Assembly (NCBI GenBank): GCA_963662175.1 | Contig: OY759214.1 | Location: 74,102,037 to 74,166,036, forward strand | DNA length: 64,000 nt | Reading direction: 5' to 3' | Source: Aradus depressus | Lineage: Eukaryota; Arthropoda; Insecta; Hemiptera; Aradidae | Shown: positions 10,181 to 20,320 of the stretch, piece by piece | Position numbering within the stretch: the stretch's first letter is position 1 | How the letters are laid out: every line of letters starts with the position of its first letter | Translations under genes and position numbers: made by a program | Notes under the pieces: generated by a model | Told to the model about the DNA's origin: nothing | The model's database searches: none | The model's input: the letters and a program-made list of their open reading frames with translations, nothing else

Positions 10181-11195
10181 CAGTGAAACCTCTCTTAGAC
10201 GGACACACATGGGACCGTGGAAGTTGTGCGCCCAGCAGAGGTGTCCTCCTAACAGAGGGAAAAGGAAAATAGAAGGCAAATTGATAAAGATGAAAAGTAT
10301 CTTTTCTAAATACGTGTATCGTATGTAAAAAATATTGTTTATTGAACAAGTGAATACAGTTTTAAAAAATAGGAAATTTATAATAAAATCAGAAATTTGT
10401 ACTAGAATCCCAACATAAACAATGGTACAACGGTCTAAAAAAATCGAACATTTTCTTTTGTTTCAATTTTTTTTCCCCAATCGAGTTTTCAATATTGTCC
10501 TCTACCTGAGAAATTAAAATTAATTACGAATCATTGTTTGCTTGGAGGCAATAACGCTTGATTAAGTTGGCGTAGTGCAGAGCATCTGATGAACTGATAG
10601 GTACGTCGACAGTTTGTGGTTCATTATTGTTGGTCTCCTCCTCGTCATCACTGCATTGTGATTCGTCCTGGCGTCCAATAATGTGAAGAAGGTTTAACGA
10701 ATCGTCTTCAGTACATAATTCGGCATCTATTGAAGAGTAATCTGCATCATTTCCCTGATCAAACTGTGAAGTCAGGTGCTCAAATTCTTGTTGGGAAAAC
10801 TTCTTGGAATTACGAGTCCCTATGTAAACACAGGTGCACTATGTGAAAAGTTTAGTAGGTTGGTAGTACAATGTACAAAGAGAATTCTATGAAAATATTA
10901 AAAATCAACCCGTTCAAATGAGAATTCACAGAATAAACATCAACCTGACCTCTAAACGAGAATTCTAAGAACATATTAAACGTCAACCCGAATTAGAGGC
11001 CTGCCTGTCCTTCCAACAGAGGTAGTCTTCTCTTCTCGGTACTCGATTTCACTGTCCGCGTCCGTCCAAGAGAGGATCCGCCTAAGAGAGGTTCAAATGT
11101 ACTGAAATCCCTATATATTCTGCCGGGACCGTAAAAATTGTCCGCTCACCAGGGGTGTCCGCTATCAGAGGTGACCGCCAAGAGAGGTTTCACTG
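10181..11195 (-). mobile_element. pogo/Tigger-like DNA transposon, internally deleted
   Basis: Terminal inverted repeats start CAGTGAAACCTCTCTTAGAC on the left and CAGTGAAACCTCTCTTGGCG on the right (read inward) and continue with similar GGACC and GGTGTCC phrases. A TA dinucleotide flanks each end (10179-10180, 11196-11197), as for the Tc1/mariner superfamily, and the CAGTG start fits pogo/Tigger. The inside keeps one C-terminal transposase exon on the minus strand (10524-10819). The DNA-binding and DDE parts are gone. It is inserted immediately beside a Penelope-like remnant at 11200. Confidence 0.7.
10524..10819 (-). pseudogene. Transposase C-terminal exon of the pogo-like element
   Basis: After a possible acceptor (TTTACATAG) an open frame of about 98 codons runs to a TAA at 10524-10526. 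It reads SKKFSQQEFEHLTSQFDQGN, an acidic stretch ..SQCSDDEEE.., then SSSDALHYANLIKRYCLQAN. An acidic segment followed by a short amphipathic DAL..L.RY helix resembles the extreme C-terminus of Tigger/jerky-type transposases. No upstream exon is left, so it cannot make transposase. Confidence 0.55.
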
Positions 11196-11199
11196 TATT

Positions 11200-11550
11200 T
11201 GTGGAATTAGACAATATGCAATTTCAACAAGAATTTTTTTATTTTATTTTTTTTTAAGATATGAAATATTAGAATGAAGACGTCAATGAAACAAGTACAG
11301 CGAGCTTATTTCCCGAATGAATATCACATTTATAGAAAGCGTATTTTCGATCTTTGCGGAGATCCAACTTACGACGTTTCGACGGCCCTAAATGAACCCT
11401 GTACAGCTATCTACTAACAACCACACTTTAAAACATTCACACAGTTCACTAAAAGTTCAGATTAGGATCCGAAAAGTTCCATGACCAAGGTTCCCAAGCT
11501 CTGGCCTAATTACTCCTGGAATTCTGAGACAAGGTTCTAGAAAAGGCATT
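11200..11550 (-). repeat. Left arm of a 2.4-kb-spaced inverted repeat (Penelope-like)
   Basis: Starts TTTGTGGAATTAGACAATAT, the end shared with other Penelope-like pieces, and continues through ATGAAATATTAGAATGAAGA to AATTACTCCTGGAATTC. It is the diverged inverted copy of 13385-13625. Between the arms lie SINE1 copies, a short retroposon and family C. Confidence 0.6.
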
Positions 11551-11802
11551 ATCAAGTTAACTTTACAATTCATTAATCCCACTTACTTGACTTATTTCCC
11601 CTCTTTTGTGGGAAATTTCTATAGTCAAATTAATGCTTAGAGCAGGTAGGGACAATCAGGAGACTACTTCCAACAAAGATTCTTCAGTTGTAAGAAAACT
11701 TTTCATAAGCTTCACTTCATCTCTTGAACGATTCTATGTGTGCCCTTGTTGCCGGCAATTTCGCTTGCTACTTTCAATCATTCATTGGTGTAATCCAGGT
11801 AT

Positions 11803-12065
11803 GGGCGGCGTCGGTAGCTCAGTGGTAAACTTGCTTGTTGACTGAGCACAAGATCGCGGGTTCGAAAGGGGATCGTTAAGCGATGGTCCCGAGAGCCTGT
11901 ACAATGTCATGTACTCGTTAAAGACCCCTACTCTAGGGGAATAAAATTTTAGGGTGGACATAATTAAAGACTACCATAGTAGAGACGGGCTTATATCCAC
12001 CAGAGTGACGAAAGAGCAATATGACCTCGATTTGAAGTCCGGGCATGAGGCAGGAATATTGTCAT
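11803..12065 (+). mobile_element. SINE1 copy with intact tRNA-like head
   Basis: The head reads GGGCGGCGTCGGTAGCTCAG and later GGGTTCGAAA, matching RNA polymerase III box A (TAGCTCAGTGG) and box B. The segment between head and GTTAAGCGATGGTCCCGA is deleted compared with complete copies. The 3' part (ACTCGTTAAAGACCCC, CCACCAGAGTGACGAAAGAG, GACCTCG) is present, but the usual tail is lost. Confidence 0.8.
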
Positions 12066-12250
12066 TCACTTATGATTGATTTAAGCAGAAAATATTGGAG
12101 TATATTACAATGTAAAAACATAACAAGAACATTGTTATCAGGATAAAACAGATATAATTTTTAATAAATTTTTTGATAAAATTCAGAAACAAAGTAATTA
12201 AACTGTCATGAAATGAAAGGTATGCCATAGACTATTGAATGGATCATAGC

Positions 12251-12564
12251 TTAGGTTAGGTTAGGTTTTACGACTCATGCCCGGGCTTTAACTACGTCAC
12301 TCTGGTGGACGTGAGCCCGACTCTACTGTGGGTGTCCTAAATTTTGCCTACCCTAAATTTTTATTCACCTAGGGTAAGGGTCTTTAACGAGTACCTGACA
12401 TCGTACAGGCTCGGGACCATCACTTAAAGTCCCATCCGAAGGACTGCGTGCTTAAGTTTATTTTACCTCCCAGATAAAATAAACAAAGGGCCTCGGTCTG
12501 GTTTCGAACCCACGATCTTGAGCTCAGAAGACAAGCACGCATACCACTGAGCTACAGGCGCCCT
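12251..12564 (-). mobile_element. SINE1 copy with target duplication
   Basis: A nearly complete minus-strand SINE1. At its low end it carries TTAGGTTAGGTTAGGTTTTA, the 3' tail read in complement, and at its high end the tRNA-derived head (plus strand GAGCTACAGGCGCCCT). ATCATAGC flanks both sides (12243-12250 and 12567-12574), showing retroposition. Confidence 0.88.
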
Positions 12565-12722
12565 CAATCATAGCATCAAACACAAATATTATCAACAAAA
12601 AGTTTGAACAAAAAAACATTTACTAATATGGTCAAAAAACAAAGAAAAAAAAAACAGTACACTGAATTTACCCCCTGTCTGGAGACTGGTGGCGCAGTAT
12701 CTGTGTAATTGTTATCTAGTCC

Positions 12723-12849
12723 ATGGCTGCAGAGGCTGTCGCCCCCAGACACCCACAGCAACAAATAAATAAATAAATTTAGCATAACCATGTCATGTAT
12801 CCTCATTCCCCGACGAAAAAACGGGCCGGGTGATTAACCGGAGCACCCG

Positions 12850-12877
<28 letters not shown>
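12723..12877 (+). mobile_element. Short unclassified retroposon with poly-A and TSD
   Basis: An insert of about 155 bp flanked by ATCTAGTCC on both sides (12714-12722 and 12878-12886) that ends in a poly-A run of about 29 bases. The body contains GGCTGCAGAGGCTGTCGCCC and GGGCCGGGTGATTAACCGGA. It shows the hallmarks of target-primed insertion but has no obvious tRNA, 7SL or 5S head. It could be a third SINE or a retroposed small RNA. Confidence 0.6.
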
Positions 12878-12881
<4 letters not shown>

Positions 12882-13134
12882 AGTCCGTGCCTACCTGCCC
12901 CTGTAGCACACAAACCCCAGTCTCCAATACAGTGCAGGAACCAGAGAACAAAATGCACTTTCCTCCATACTCAAAAATAAAAATATAGTAACGTAACAGA
13001 TTCATCAGCTCTGGAAAATGAGATTTAGAAACTTTTAAACGTTACGGAAGTTTGTGTTAAACTACATTGACACATAACATGTTCATCCACTCGTCACTTC
13101 AATTATGTACGTCTGACAACCTTGCTAAGGTTGT

Positions 13135-13345
13135 TTGTATGCGCCTTTGACAAGCAACCGCTAACATGATTGAATTCTACATCCTCTTGTAGCTAACAAT
13201 CTTCCACAACATTTCCAATGAACTCTGAATGTAGCCTTGGGCAAGTTGTTCCTTCATCCAAATAAATATTTTAAAGACAGCTCATTAGCCCTGGTAAAGT
13301 CTCAAAGGACCTTAATCGATATTTATAATGAAAGTACATGGGCCA
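13135..13345 (+). repeat. Family C repeat, copy 1
   Basis: Matches 14363-14565 in the same orientation through GCAAGCAACCGCTAACATGA, CCAATGA.CTCTGAATGT, TTCATCCAAATAAATATTTT, CTCATTAGCCC.GGTAAAGT and ATTTATAATGAAAGTACAT. Class unknown. Confidence 0.65.
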
Positions 13346-13384
13346 ATGTGTTTTTTCATTTAAAAAAAATAAAGTTTAAAAATC

Positions 13385-13625
13385 CAATTATTGGATATCA
13401 GAATTCCAGGAGTAATTAGGCCAGAGCTTGGGAACCTTGATCCTAATCTGAACTTTTGGTGAACTGTGTAAATGTTTTAAAGAGTGGTTTTTAGTGGATT
13501 GCTGTACAGGATTCATTTAGGGCAGTTGAAAGGTCTGTACGTTTTACATTTGATTCGTCTTCTTTCTAATTTTTCATATCTTTAAAAAATATGAGACAAA
13601 GAACTTGTTAAATTGTATATTGTCC
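13385..13625 (+). repeat. Right arm of the inverted repeat (Penelope-like)
   Basis: Inverted counterpart of 11200-11550: GAATTCCAGGAGTAATTAGG, CCAGAGCTTGGGAACCTTGA, CCTAATCTGAACTTTTGG, GTGTAAATGTTTTAAAGAGT, GATTCGTCTTCTTTCTAAT and TTGTATATTGTCCAATCC at the end. The arms differ by substitutions and a few indels, so the pair is old. Confidence 0.6.
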
Positions 13626-13645
13626 AATCCTAGTACATGCTAATA

Positions 13646-14353
13646 CAGTAGAATCCCGATAATTCGTATGGTCAAGGGACTGAAGGTTTGGTACCAATTA
13701 TCGGGATTACCAATTATCGGGAGTACAAAATAAAAAAAAATTAAAAAACGCATTAATGCAAATATGTTTGTATTAAGAAGTATGTACAATGTGGTAAGAA
13801 TAAAAACTATGCAATAAACACTGTTTTATACTAAACTATACAATAAACAATACATGCAATAAAAAATATGTACATATGTTCTAGATTAAATGAACACCAA
13901 TCAAACATTTGTTGGAAAAAATGTTAGAAAAGATCAATAAAATTGCTAAAACTTTCCCCCTCTCCTCTCCTCATTTCCTTTGAGTGAAAAGAGTTCGAAT
14001 TACATGAGATTTCATAGAAAACTTGTCTCTCTCACTCGCTCTCCGCTTTGCCTCTGTCGGAATCACGTGAGTTCCTAGAAAACATTTATCTCGCACTCAT
14101 TCTGCTCTCTCGTCTCCCACTTTCCTCTCTCCCCCTCTTGAAAACAGTACGAATTAACGAGGGTTTTAAGCTGGAAATACGAATTATAAGACGTATTAAG
14201 TGACCTCGAGCATAAAAATAATACGAATTATCGAGGGATCCGAAATGCATTGTTTTTATACCACTTATCGGGATTTTCTCTGGGGACCGGCAAATTTGTA
14301 CGAATTAGCCGGAAATACGAATAATCGGGATACGAAATATCGGGATTCCACTG
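13646..14353 (+). mobile_element. pogo-like MITE, copy 1
   Basis: TIRs begin CAGTAGAATCCCGATAATTC on the left and CAGTGGAATCCCGATATTTC on the right (read inward), with TA on each side (13644-13645, 14354-14355). The ends are full of ATTCGTA and ATCGGGA repeats, giving several nested small inverted repeats. No transposase remains. A shorter copy in opposite orientation is at 34320-34776. Confidence 0.75.
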
Positions 14354-14362
14354 TATATATAT

Positions 14363-14565
14363 GTATATATGACGAAATGGCAAGCAACCGCTAACATGAT
14401 CGAATTCTACGTCCATCTGTAACTCATTCTTCCAGAAGGTTCCCAATGAGCTCTGAATGTTCTTTGGGCCTGTTGTTTCTTCATCCAAATAAATATTTTA
14501 AAGACAACTCATTAGCCCAGCCTGGTAAAGTTATTTGAACTTAGTCGAAATTTATAATGAAAGTA
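14363..14565 (+). repeat. Family C repeat, copy 2
   Basis: Second copy of the repeat at 13135-13345, same orientation. The pogo-like MITE lies between the two copies. Whether the two copies come from a local duplication or separate insertions cannot be told by eye. Confidence 0.6.
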
Positions 14566-14699
14566 CATCCAACAAAAATCCAATTATTGGATTGAAGATA
14601 CACTATAGCCACTTTTGGCCTACAGGAGAGCTGAAACCCTAATGGAAAATATGGACACCCCAGTCTTGACATTCCATCGTAATGAATATATCGACACGA

Positions 14700-14965
14700 A
14701 AGTGCCAGTAGCTCAGAGTAGAACATGCTAGCCTACTGAGCTCTTGATGGCGGGTTCGAAACCCAGCGGATGACCTCCCAGATTAAAAAAAAGTCTTAAG
14801 CATACTGTCCTTCAGATGGGACGATTCCAAACTTCTGCGATATCAGATAGTCGTTCTGAGTAAACAAAATTTAGGACTAAGAGTTGAGTCGGGCACATGT
14901 GAAAGATCGCTCTGTTAGTAGGCGATATGATCTCTTAGTGAGTCACAATAACTAACTAAAAAAAA
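14700..14965 (+). mobile_element. SINE1 copy, diverged
   Basis: Diverged head (GCCAGTAGCTCAGAGTAG, GGGTTCGAAACCC) followed by CTTAAGCATACTGTCCTTC, AGTCGGGCACATGTG, GATCGCTCTGTTAGTAGGCG and the tail AGTCACAATAACTAACTAA. It carries the TAAC-type tail rather than the CCTAA type. Confidence 0.75.
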
Positions 14966-15089
14966 AATTCGATATTGTATAATAGTATACTACGTACTGG
15001 AGTATTAAAAATACTACGAATACTGTGGGTATATGTAATACCTAATTGGATATAAGACGTTTCTAATAGAATTGTATGCCAACTAAAAT

Positions 15090-15637
15090 AGTAGGTGAAT
15101 CAGTGCCAATGTACTTCCCCAGCAAGAATTAATCAATAACGATTTCGCTCTTCCTCCAAAGTCAATCGACTATACGGTCTAAAACTAAATATTTGTCTTA
15201 TATAGTGGGCTTCTGAATCCACTACTAAATTTTTAGTCGATATATTCATTACAACGGCAATGATTACAATATGTGTCAAGCCACCCTCCTAACACTCCCT
15301 TCCCTTTGGCCGATTTGGCTGAAAATCAATAGGTTCGTTAGTTAGTTATTATGACCCATGCCCGGGCTTTAAGTACTAGGTCATATCGCCTAGTACCAGA
15401 GCGCTCTTTCGTCACTCTGGTGGCCATGAGCACGACATGGTACAGGCACGGGACCATCGCTTAACGTCCCATCAATGGGCGTGCTCAAGTTTATTTTTCC
15501 TCCCAGATAGAAAAAAAACTAAGGGCCTCAGCCCCACTCCCTGAGCGGAAAATCAATAGGTGTCGTCCTTGGAGGGTTCAGGATAGATATATAAAATTTT
15601 GTGTAGATACATCCATTCTATTGTTCACAGACACACA

Positions 15638-15669
<32 letters not shown>

Positions 15670-15790
15670 CATTTTTGCAATTAGGAGGTTGGAAAACATG
15701 AAATTGCAATGGAACCGAACCTAATTTCTGAACGATTACATAACGTTTTCTATACTTTGTAAACGTAGCTGTGTAAGTACATAAATCCCA
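15090..15790 (-). repeat. Family A repeat interrupted by SINE1
   Basis: Minus-strand family A copy (CCAATGTACTTCCCCAGCAA, ATATATTCATTACAACGGCA, CCCTTTGGCCGATTTGGCTG) split by a SINE1 at 15335-15547, after which it continues TGTCGTCCTTGGAGGGTTC and ends in a long T run near 15642-15669. Confidence 0.65.
15335..15547 (-). mobile_element. SINE1, 5'-truncated, nested in family A
   Basis: The insert is flanked by a 14-bp duplication GAAAATCAATAGGT (15321-15334 and 15548-15561) of family A sequence. It carries the TTAGTTAGTTATTATGAC tail and ends within AAGGGCCTCAGCC, so the tRNA head was not copied. This dates SINE1 activity after family A. Confidence 0.85.
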
Positions 15791-16120
15791 AATTACATAA
15801 TTAAAGCACATTAATAGAGACAAGGCTGAGCAGTAAAAAAATAAAATAAAAAAAAACCATTAAAATAAATATTAATAAAAAATGAAAAAAAAAAAAAAAT
15901 TAAGAAGTGTTTTTTTGTTTTTGCCTTTTAGCCAAACATAGATTGGGGTTTACTTTTCATTTAGCCACCAGGTCCCTAAGGGTTGGAAAAACAGCCCTCC
16001 TCTAAGCAGAAAATAAACCTCTCCACCACATTTCAGGGCTACAAATGATATAATTTGTACAACTTTATATTTTCAAGAAGGACTCCACCTTCCCTACAGC
16101 CTTCATTGTATCATTCTGTA

Positions 16121-16468
16121 GGTTAGGTTAGGTTTTATGACTCATGCCCGGGCTTTAACTACGAGGTCATATTGCCTCCTACCAGAGCGCTCTTTCATCA
16201 CTCTGGTGGACATGAGCCCGACTCTACTGTAGGAGTCCTAAATTTTGCCTACCCTAAATTTTTATTTACCTAAGGTAGGGGGTCTTTAACGAGTACCTGA
16301 CATCGTACAGGCTCGGGACCATCGCTTAACGTCCCATCCGAAAGACGGCGTGCTCAAGTTTATTTTACCTCCCAGATAAAATAAACTAAGGGCCTCGGTT
16401 GGGTTTCGAACCCACGTTCTTGAGCTCAGAAGTTAAGCACGCATACCACTGAGCTACCTGCACCCTCA
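16121..16468 (-). mobile_element. SINE1, near full length, with TSD
   Basis: Tail GGTTAGGTTAGGTTTTATGA at the low end and head GAGCTACCTGCACCCTC at the high end. The flanks GTATCATTCTGTA (16108-16120) and GTATCATTTTGTA (16469-16481) form a 13-bp target duplication with one difference. One of the best copies for deriving the consensus. Confidence 0.9.
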
Positions 16469-16489
16469 GTATCATTTTGTATTAACTGG

Positions 16490-17480
16490 ACATTTTGAAA
16501 AGTGACTGCTAAAAAAATATTGTTTGGTGAATCCCCTGCAATCTACTTCCCCAGAACAATCAGTTAACTTTTCACTCCCTCTCCAAAATTAGTCGGTCGT
16601 TTGCGCTAATATTGATACAGTTGACTTACATAGGGGCTCCTAAATCCTCATACTAAGTTTTTTGTCGATAAATGTATTATATTTTCATTATTATATTTTT
16701 GAATTGACTCCCCTCTCCTAAGCAACCCCCCCTTCCCTTCAGCCGGTATCGTTGAAATTTTACAGGTTTTGATTTGAAATATGTAATTTTATGTCAATAC
16801 ATTCATTACATCGGCAGTTATTGTTTTTTTAAGTGGAACCTCCTTTCTGATCCCTCCTTTCTTTTGCTGATTATGCTAAAAATTGTGTCTTCATATGAAT
16901 ATAAATTCACATATGAAATTTTGTGTGGATTCATTCATTACAAGGGCAGTTGTTGGAGTTTTTTAGTTAAACCTCCCCCCCCCCCCCCCCCTCCTAACCC
17001 CCTCTTCCCTTTGGTTGATTAGGCTAAAAATCAATAGGTGTCTTTGTCAGAGGGTTCTGGGTTCGTATATAATATTTCGTGTTGATACATTCATTTTATC
17101 GGGAGATATCATGTCATAGAAATTTTTTTTACATATTTGGAATCTGGAGATCGGAAAACATGAAATTCCGTTGAAAATTCAGCGTATAGCTGGGAAAGTA
17201 ACAAGCCGTCGGTGAATAACCGGCAATGTATTCCTTATCGCGAGTTAATCAACTTACGTTTTCACTCGCTCTCTCTCTGTCTATGTAAACAATTTACTGA
17301 TTTCTTTGTTAGGAAAACGTACATTACACCGACATTATTGTTTTTTTTTTAGTTCAAACCAACTCTGGCCGATTCGGCTGAAAACTGATTTATGTCGTTT
17401 CTATAGAGTTTTTAAGTTACATATAAAATTCCGTGTCGATACAAGCCTTAGTGGACGAGGAATTTGGTGACAAATCAATA
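16490..17480 (-). repeat. Family A repeat, long multi-module copy
   Basis: About four internal modules, each with a variant of TGTCGATA..ATTCATTACA.CGGCAGTTATTG, a C-rich tract and CCCTTTGG.TGATT.GGCTGAAA. It includes the hairpin-like phrase TATAGCTGGGAAAGTAAC near 17190, which marks one end of the family. The C run near 16976-16991 is likely length-variable. Confidence 0.55.
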
Positions 17481-17639
17481 CGTCGTAGATCACGAAATTA
17501 TATATCAAATACGGAAGACGAAGTTTGTTACAAATACATTATCTCTAAGGAGAAGAGGAACTTTGGTGCCTGATTCTTTAAAAAAAGGAACTGTTGGACT
17601 CTTGTCATGACAAAAAATAAAGAAAAACGTATATTTAAA

Positions 17640-17800
17640 AAAAAATATTGTCTATTTCACAAAATATATATAAAATATATATAAAATATAGTAGCACTTT
17701 CGGTATTCCTACTGTAATAAAACATAAATACTCCATTTATTGTTTGTTAAGTCGTGGCTGGAGAGGGTAGCAATACCGAAAGTACTCTCATATTTTATAG
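17640..17800. mobile_element. Penelope-like remnant with inverted hammerhead-like segments
   Basis: Starts AAATATTGTCTATTTCAC, the end seen in the other Penelope-like pieces. GCACTTTCGGTATTCCTAC on the left is complemented by GTAGCAATACCGAAAGTACT on the right, with GGCTGGAGAGG before the latter. The right half keeps a GGTA-GCAA-TACC stem and GAAA, but the first box is altered (CTGGAGA). Confidence 0.45.
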
Positions 17801-18125
17801 AATAGAATAGAATAACTTTATTTGTTTGCACTTTATGAAATAGATTTTTGACGCCGTACAAGTGATTAAATTAGATCGGTGAGGTGACTAGTGTTCATTG
17901 TGGATAGGACAGCTTCGATAGCTGAGTTGTCATCTCCGAGCATCTCATGTAGGTCGTAAACCCATGGTCTTTAGTATTTCCTCATATCCAGGGCACTCCA
18001 CCAGGATGTGGCTTACTGTGAGAGGCCAGGCCCCACACTTGCCACAGTCCGGGGCTGTCATCTTGTTGATGAGGTGGCCATGGGTTAGTCGAGTGTGGGC
18101 TACATGGAGCCGCAGACATACCTCC
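17797..18125 (-). pseudogene. LINE C-terminus with CCHC-type zinc finger
   Basis: On the minus strand 18122-17945 reads CLRLHVAHTRLTHGHLINKM, then TAPDCGKCGAWPL and SHILVECPGYEEILK. This is the LR.GHTRLTHG..L segment and CxxC..HxxxxC motif that end many Jockey/I/LOA-group LINE proteins. One frameshift near 17945 is needed to continue into LHEMLGDDNSAIEAVLSTMN and a stop at 17866. A TATTC-type tail (plus AATAGAATAGAATAA) follows. It is a short 5'-truncated copy. Confidence 0.8.
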
Positions 18126-18339
18126 TCCTGCCTATTCTGCCTTTCGGAGCTTTTCCATTTATCTATATTTGCTTTGATATTTTATATATATTTTGTAAAA
18201 CAGACGATAATTTAAAAAACACATTTATTTTTATTTGTTTTTTATTAATTGTTTCACAATATCTCTTCAGAAAATGTTAAGTATCATCTTGTCATGACGA
18301 TTTAGGACAACTAAGGATCGCTAACACATATATTTACTA

Positions 18340-19371
18340 GGGTGGTCCTTAAATTGAAAAAGTTGAAATTTTAAAACGTGCTCCCCCTAGGTCGAAAGAA
18401 GTTCCCAAAAAAAATTTTGGCGCCGAAAAAACGAGAAAACATGTTGAATAACCCGTCCCTCATCGAGGTTGAATTTTAAATGGGATTTAACATGGGTTTC
18501 AAAGTTTTCTTCAGTCGATCGATTACGGAGCCGTTGATTTCCATCGCTTTAAGGTAGAAAATGGTACTCGGGGGTTTTCGGGGTCGCTGAAGCAGAATAT
18601 GATGTTTTTTTTTTTTAATTTTTGGCTTTATGTACGATGCATATTAGCCATGTCAATGTGTTATATATAATTATTTAAGACATCCATGGCCCCGGGAGGG
18701 AGTTCTATCTATGAAATAGAACTCACTCCCGGACGGGATTCGAACCCGCAAACCATGGTGAGACCATGCGACCAAAGCCCTACGCTCTAGCCCGCACGGC
18801 CACCATGGCCCCCGAATATGATGTTAAAAACTCATTTTAATACATGCCAGCTGTCAAAAAACCTGTCATTGTCATTTACTTTTTTCATAATCACGGTTTT
18901 TTGAGTATTATCAGTTTCTAAACAAAAATGTCTACTAGTTTCGATTTAAAAAATGTAAGGAAAACATTTTTCGATATTTAATCAATTTCTAAAAATAATT
19001 TTCACACTTGACAGCTGTCGACAATGATAATACTGAAAAAACCATGATTATGAAAAAATTAAATGATAATGACAGGTTTTTTGACAGCTGGCATGTATTA
19101 AAATGAGTTTTTAACATCATATTCTGCTTCAGCGACCCCGAGTACCATTTTCTACCTCAATGCGATGGAAATCAACGGCTCAGTAATCGATCGACTGAAG
19201 AAAACTCTGAAACCCATGTTAAATCCCATTTAAAATTCAACTTCGATGGGGGACGGGTTATTTAATATGTTTTCTCGTTTTTTCGGCGCCAAAAAATTTT
19301 TTTTGGAAACTTCTTTCGACCTAGGGGGAGCACGTTTTAAAATTTCAACTTTTTCACTTTAAGGACCACCC
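18340..19371. mobile_element. Foldback element with about 370-bp arms, TA-flanked
   Basis: The two halves are inverted copies. The left reads GGGTGGTCCTTAAATTGAAA, AACGTGCTCCCCCTAGGTCG, TTCAGTCGATCGATTACGGA and the right gives the same in complement down to GGACCACCC. TA flanks both ends (18338-18339, 19372-19373). The arms also include a CAGCTGTCAAAAAACCTGTC phrase near the centre. A SINE2 interrupts the left arm. No frame codes for a transposase. The TA target and long arms suggest a Tc1/mariner-like foldback MITE, but the family is not certain. Confidence 0.75.
18605..18813 (-). mobile_element. SINE2, tRNA-derived, nested in foldback element
   Basis: Flanked by GAATATGATG (18595-18604 and 18814-18823). 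The minus strand has the head GGGGCCATGGTGGCCGTGCG, box B GGGTTCGAATCC, a CTCCCTCCCGGGGCCATGGA segment and a terminal A run. It matches the plus-strand copy at 52441-52660 over its whole length. Not related to SINE1 beyond both having tRNA-like promoters. Confidence 0.9.
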
Positions 19372-19384
19372 TACCTAACATTCA

Positions 19385-19874
19385 ATTTCCTCCGACTTAT
19401 GTGAGAAGAGGACAGAGTGCGGAGTCTCTGGTTTCAATAAAAGATAATTACAACAAAAAAAAAAAAATAAAAACAGAAATGAGGGACTTAACTTAAACAG
19501 AAATGTAAGAAGGAGGAGGTTGAGACAAAGAGGAGTGGTTCTTAGCAGACCTCTTGGCAGCCTTTTAGCAGGAACAAATCTGCAGAGATTAGGAGATAAG
19601 ACAGACAGAAGTGTGAGGGATTAGAGGCAGGTGGCAGGGATCTGTGCTCATCTGTTTGTCTGGAAGGATTAGCTTCAAAGGCCTCTTAGAGCATGACCTG
19701 GCATTCATCCAACAACCAGCCAAGCAATGACTTACATAAACCAGTTCAAAAAACATACTATGGTTACGAAAAATATCATTTATAACTTTTAAGTTGAGAA
19801 ACGCGGACATATTTTGAAAACATGTAATAAATAAATAAAACAAAAAAAAAAGACATCTGTGAGTGACGCGGTAC
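19385..19874. other. No gene seen; Penelope-like end near 19790
   Basis: 19385-19780 has no recognised element. 19790-19850 (AAGTTGAGAAACGCGGACAT, GTAATAAATAAATAAAAC) matches the end found at 62850-62920, 44763-44825 and 32860-32910 and is a scrap of the Penelope-like family. Confidence 0.4.
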
Positions 19875-20320
19875 TCACGAGAATTGATGTGTAAACATCT
19901 GCTTTAGTTTCAAAAATTTACTGTCATGCTGATGACTTTGATTAAAATAGAATAAAAAAATAATGTTACAATAAGAAAAGTATTATGAGGAATTAAACTT
20001 TCAAATTTATTCTTCTTCAATTTCTTTTATACATGAAATTATAGGTTTTTGATAGTTAAAATAATTATATTTTTTTAGATTTACACTGCTACATTATTTT
20101 CTTTATTTACTACAAATTTTATTTATTGTGACAAATTTAAGCTATCGAAGCACCTTAACCTAAAAGTTTCTTACTGAAAGATTATTTTATAGTTCATAAT
20201 ATTGATATTTTAGTTAAATTCACTACAACGGTAAATATGATGAACAATGTTGTAAAAGTACAATGTTATTTCCAATCATGTTTTTTAGAGTTGTCTTATT
20301 GTTATTGGTTTTATTATATA
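19875..20320 (-). repeat. Family B repeat, copy 1 (first half)
   Basis: Homologous in reverse to 39900-40720: TTACAATAAGAAAAGTA, GAGGAATTAAACTTTCAAAT, TCTTCAATTTCTT.TATACAT and GAAATTATAGGTTT. The repeat is cut at 20320 by the Helentron and resumes at 25484. On the minus strand near 20015-20060 it keeps the end of a reading frame, PIISCIKEIEEE then stop, shared with the pseudogene at 40361-40579. Confidence 0.65.
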
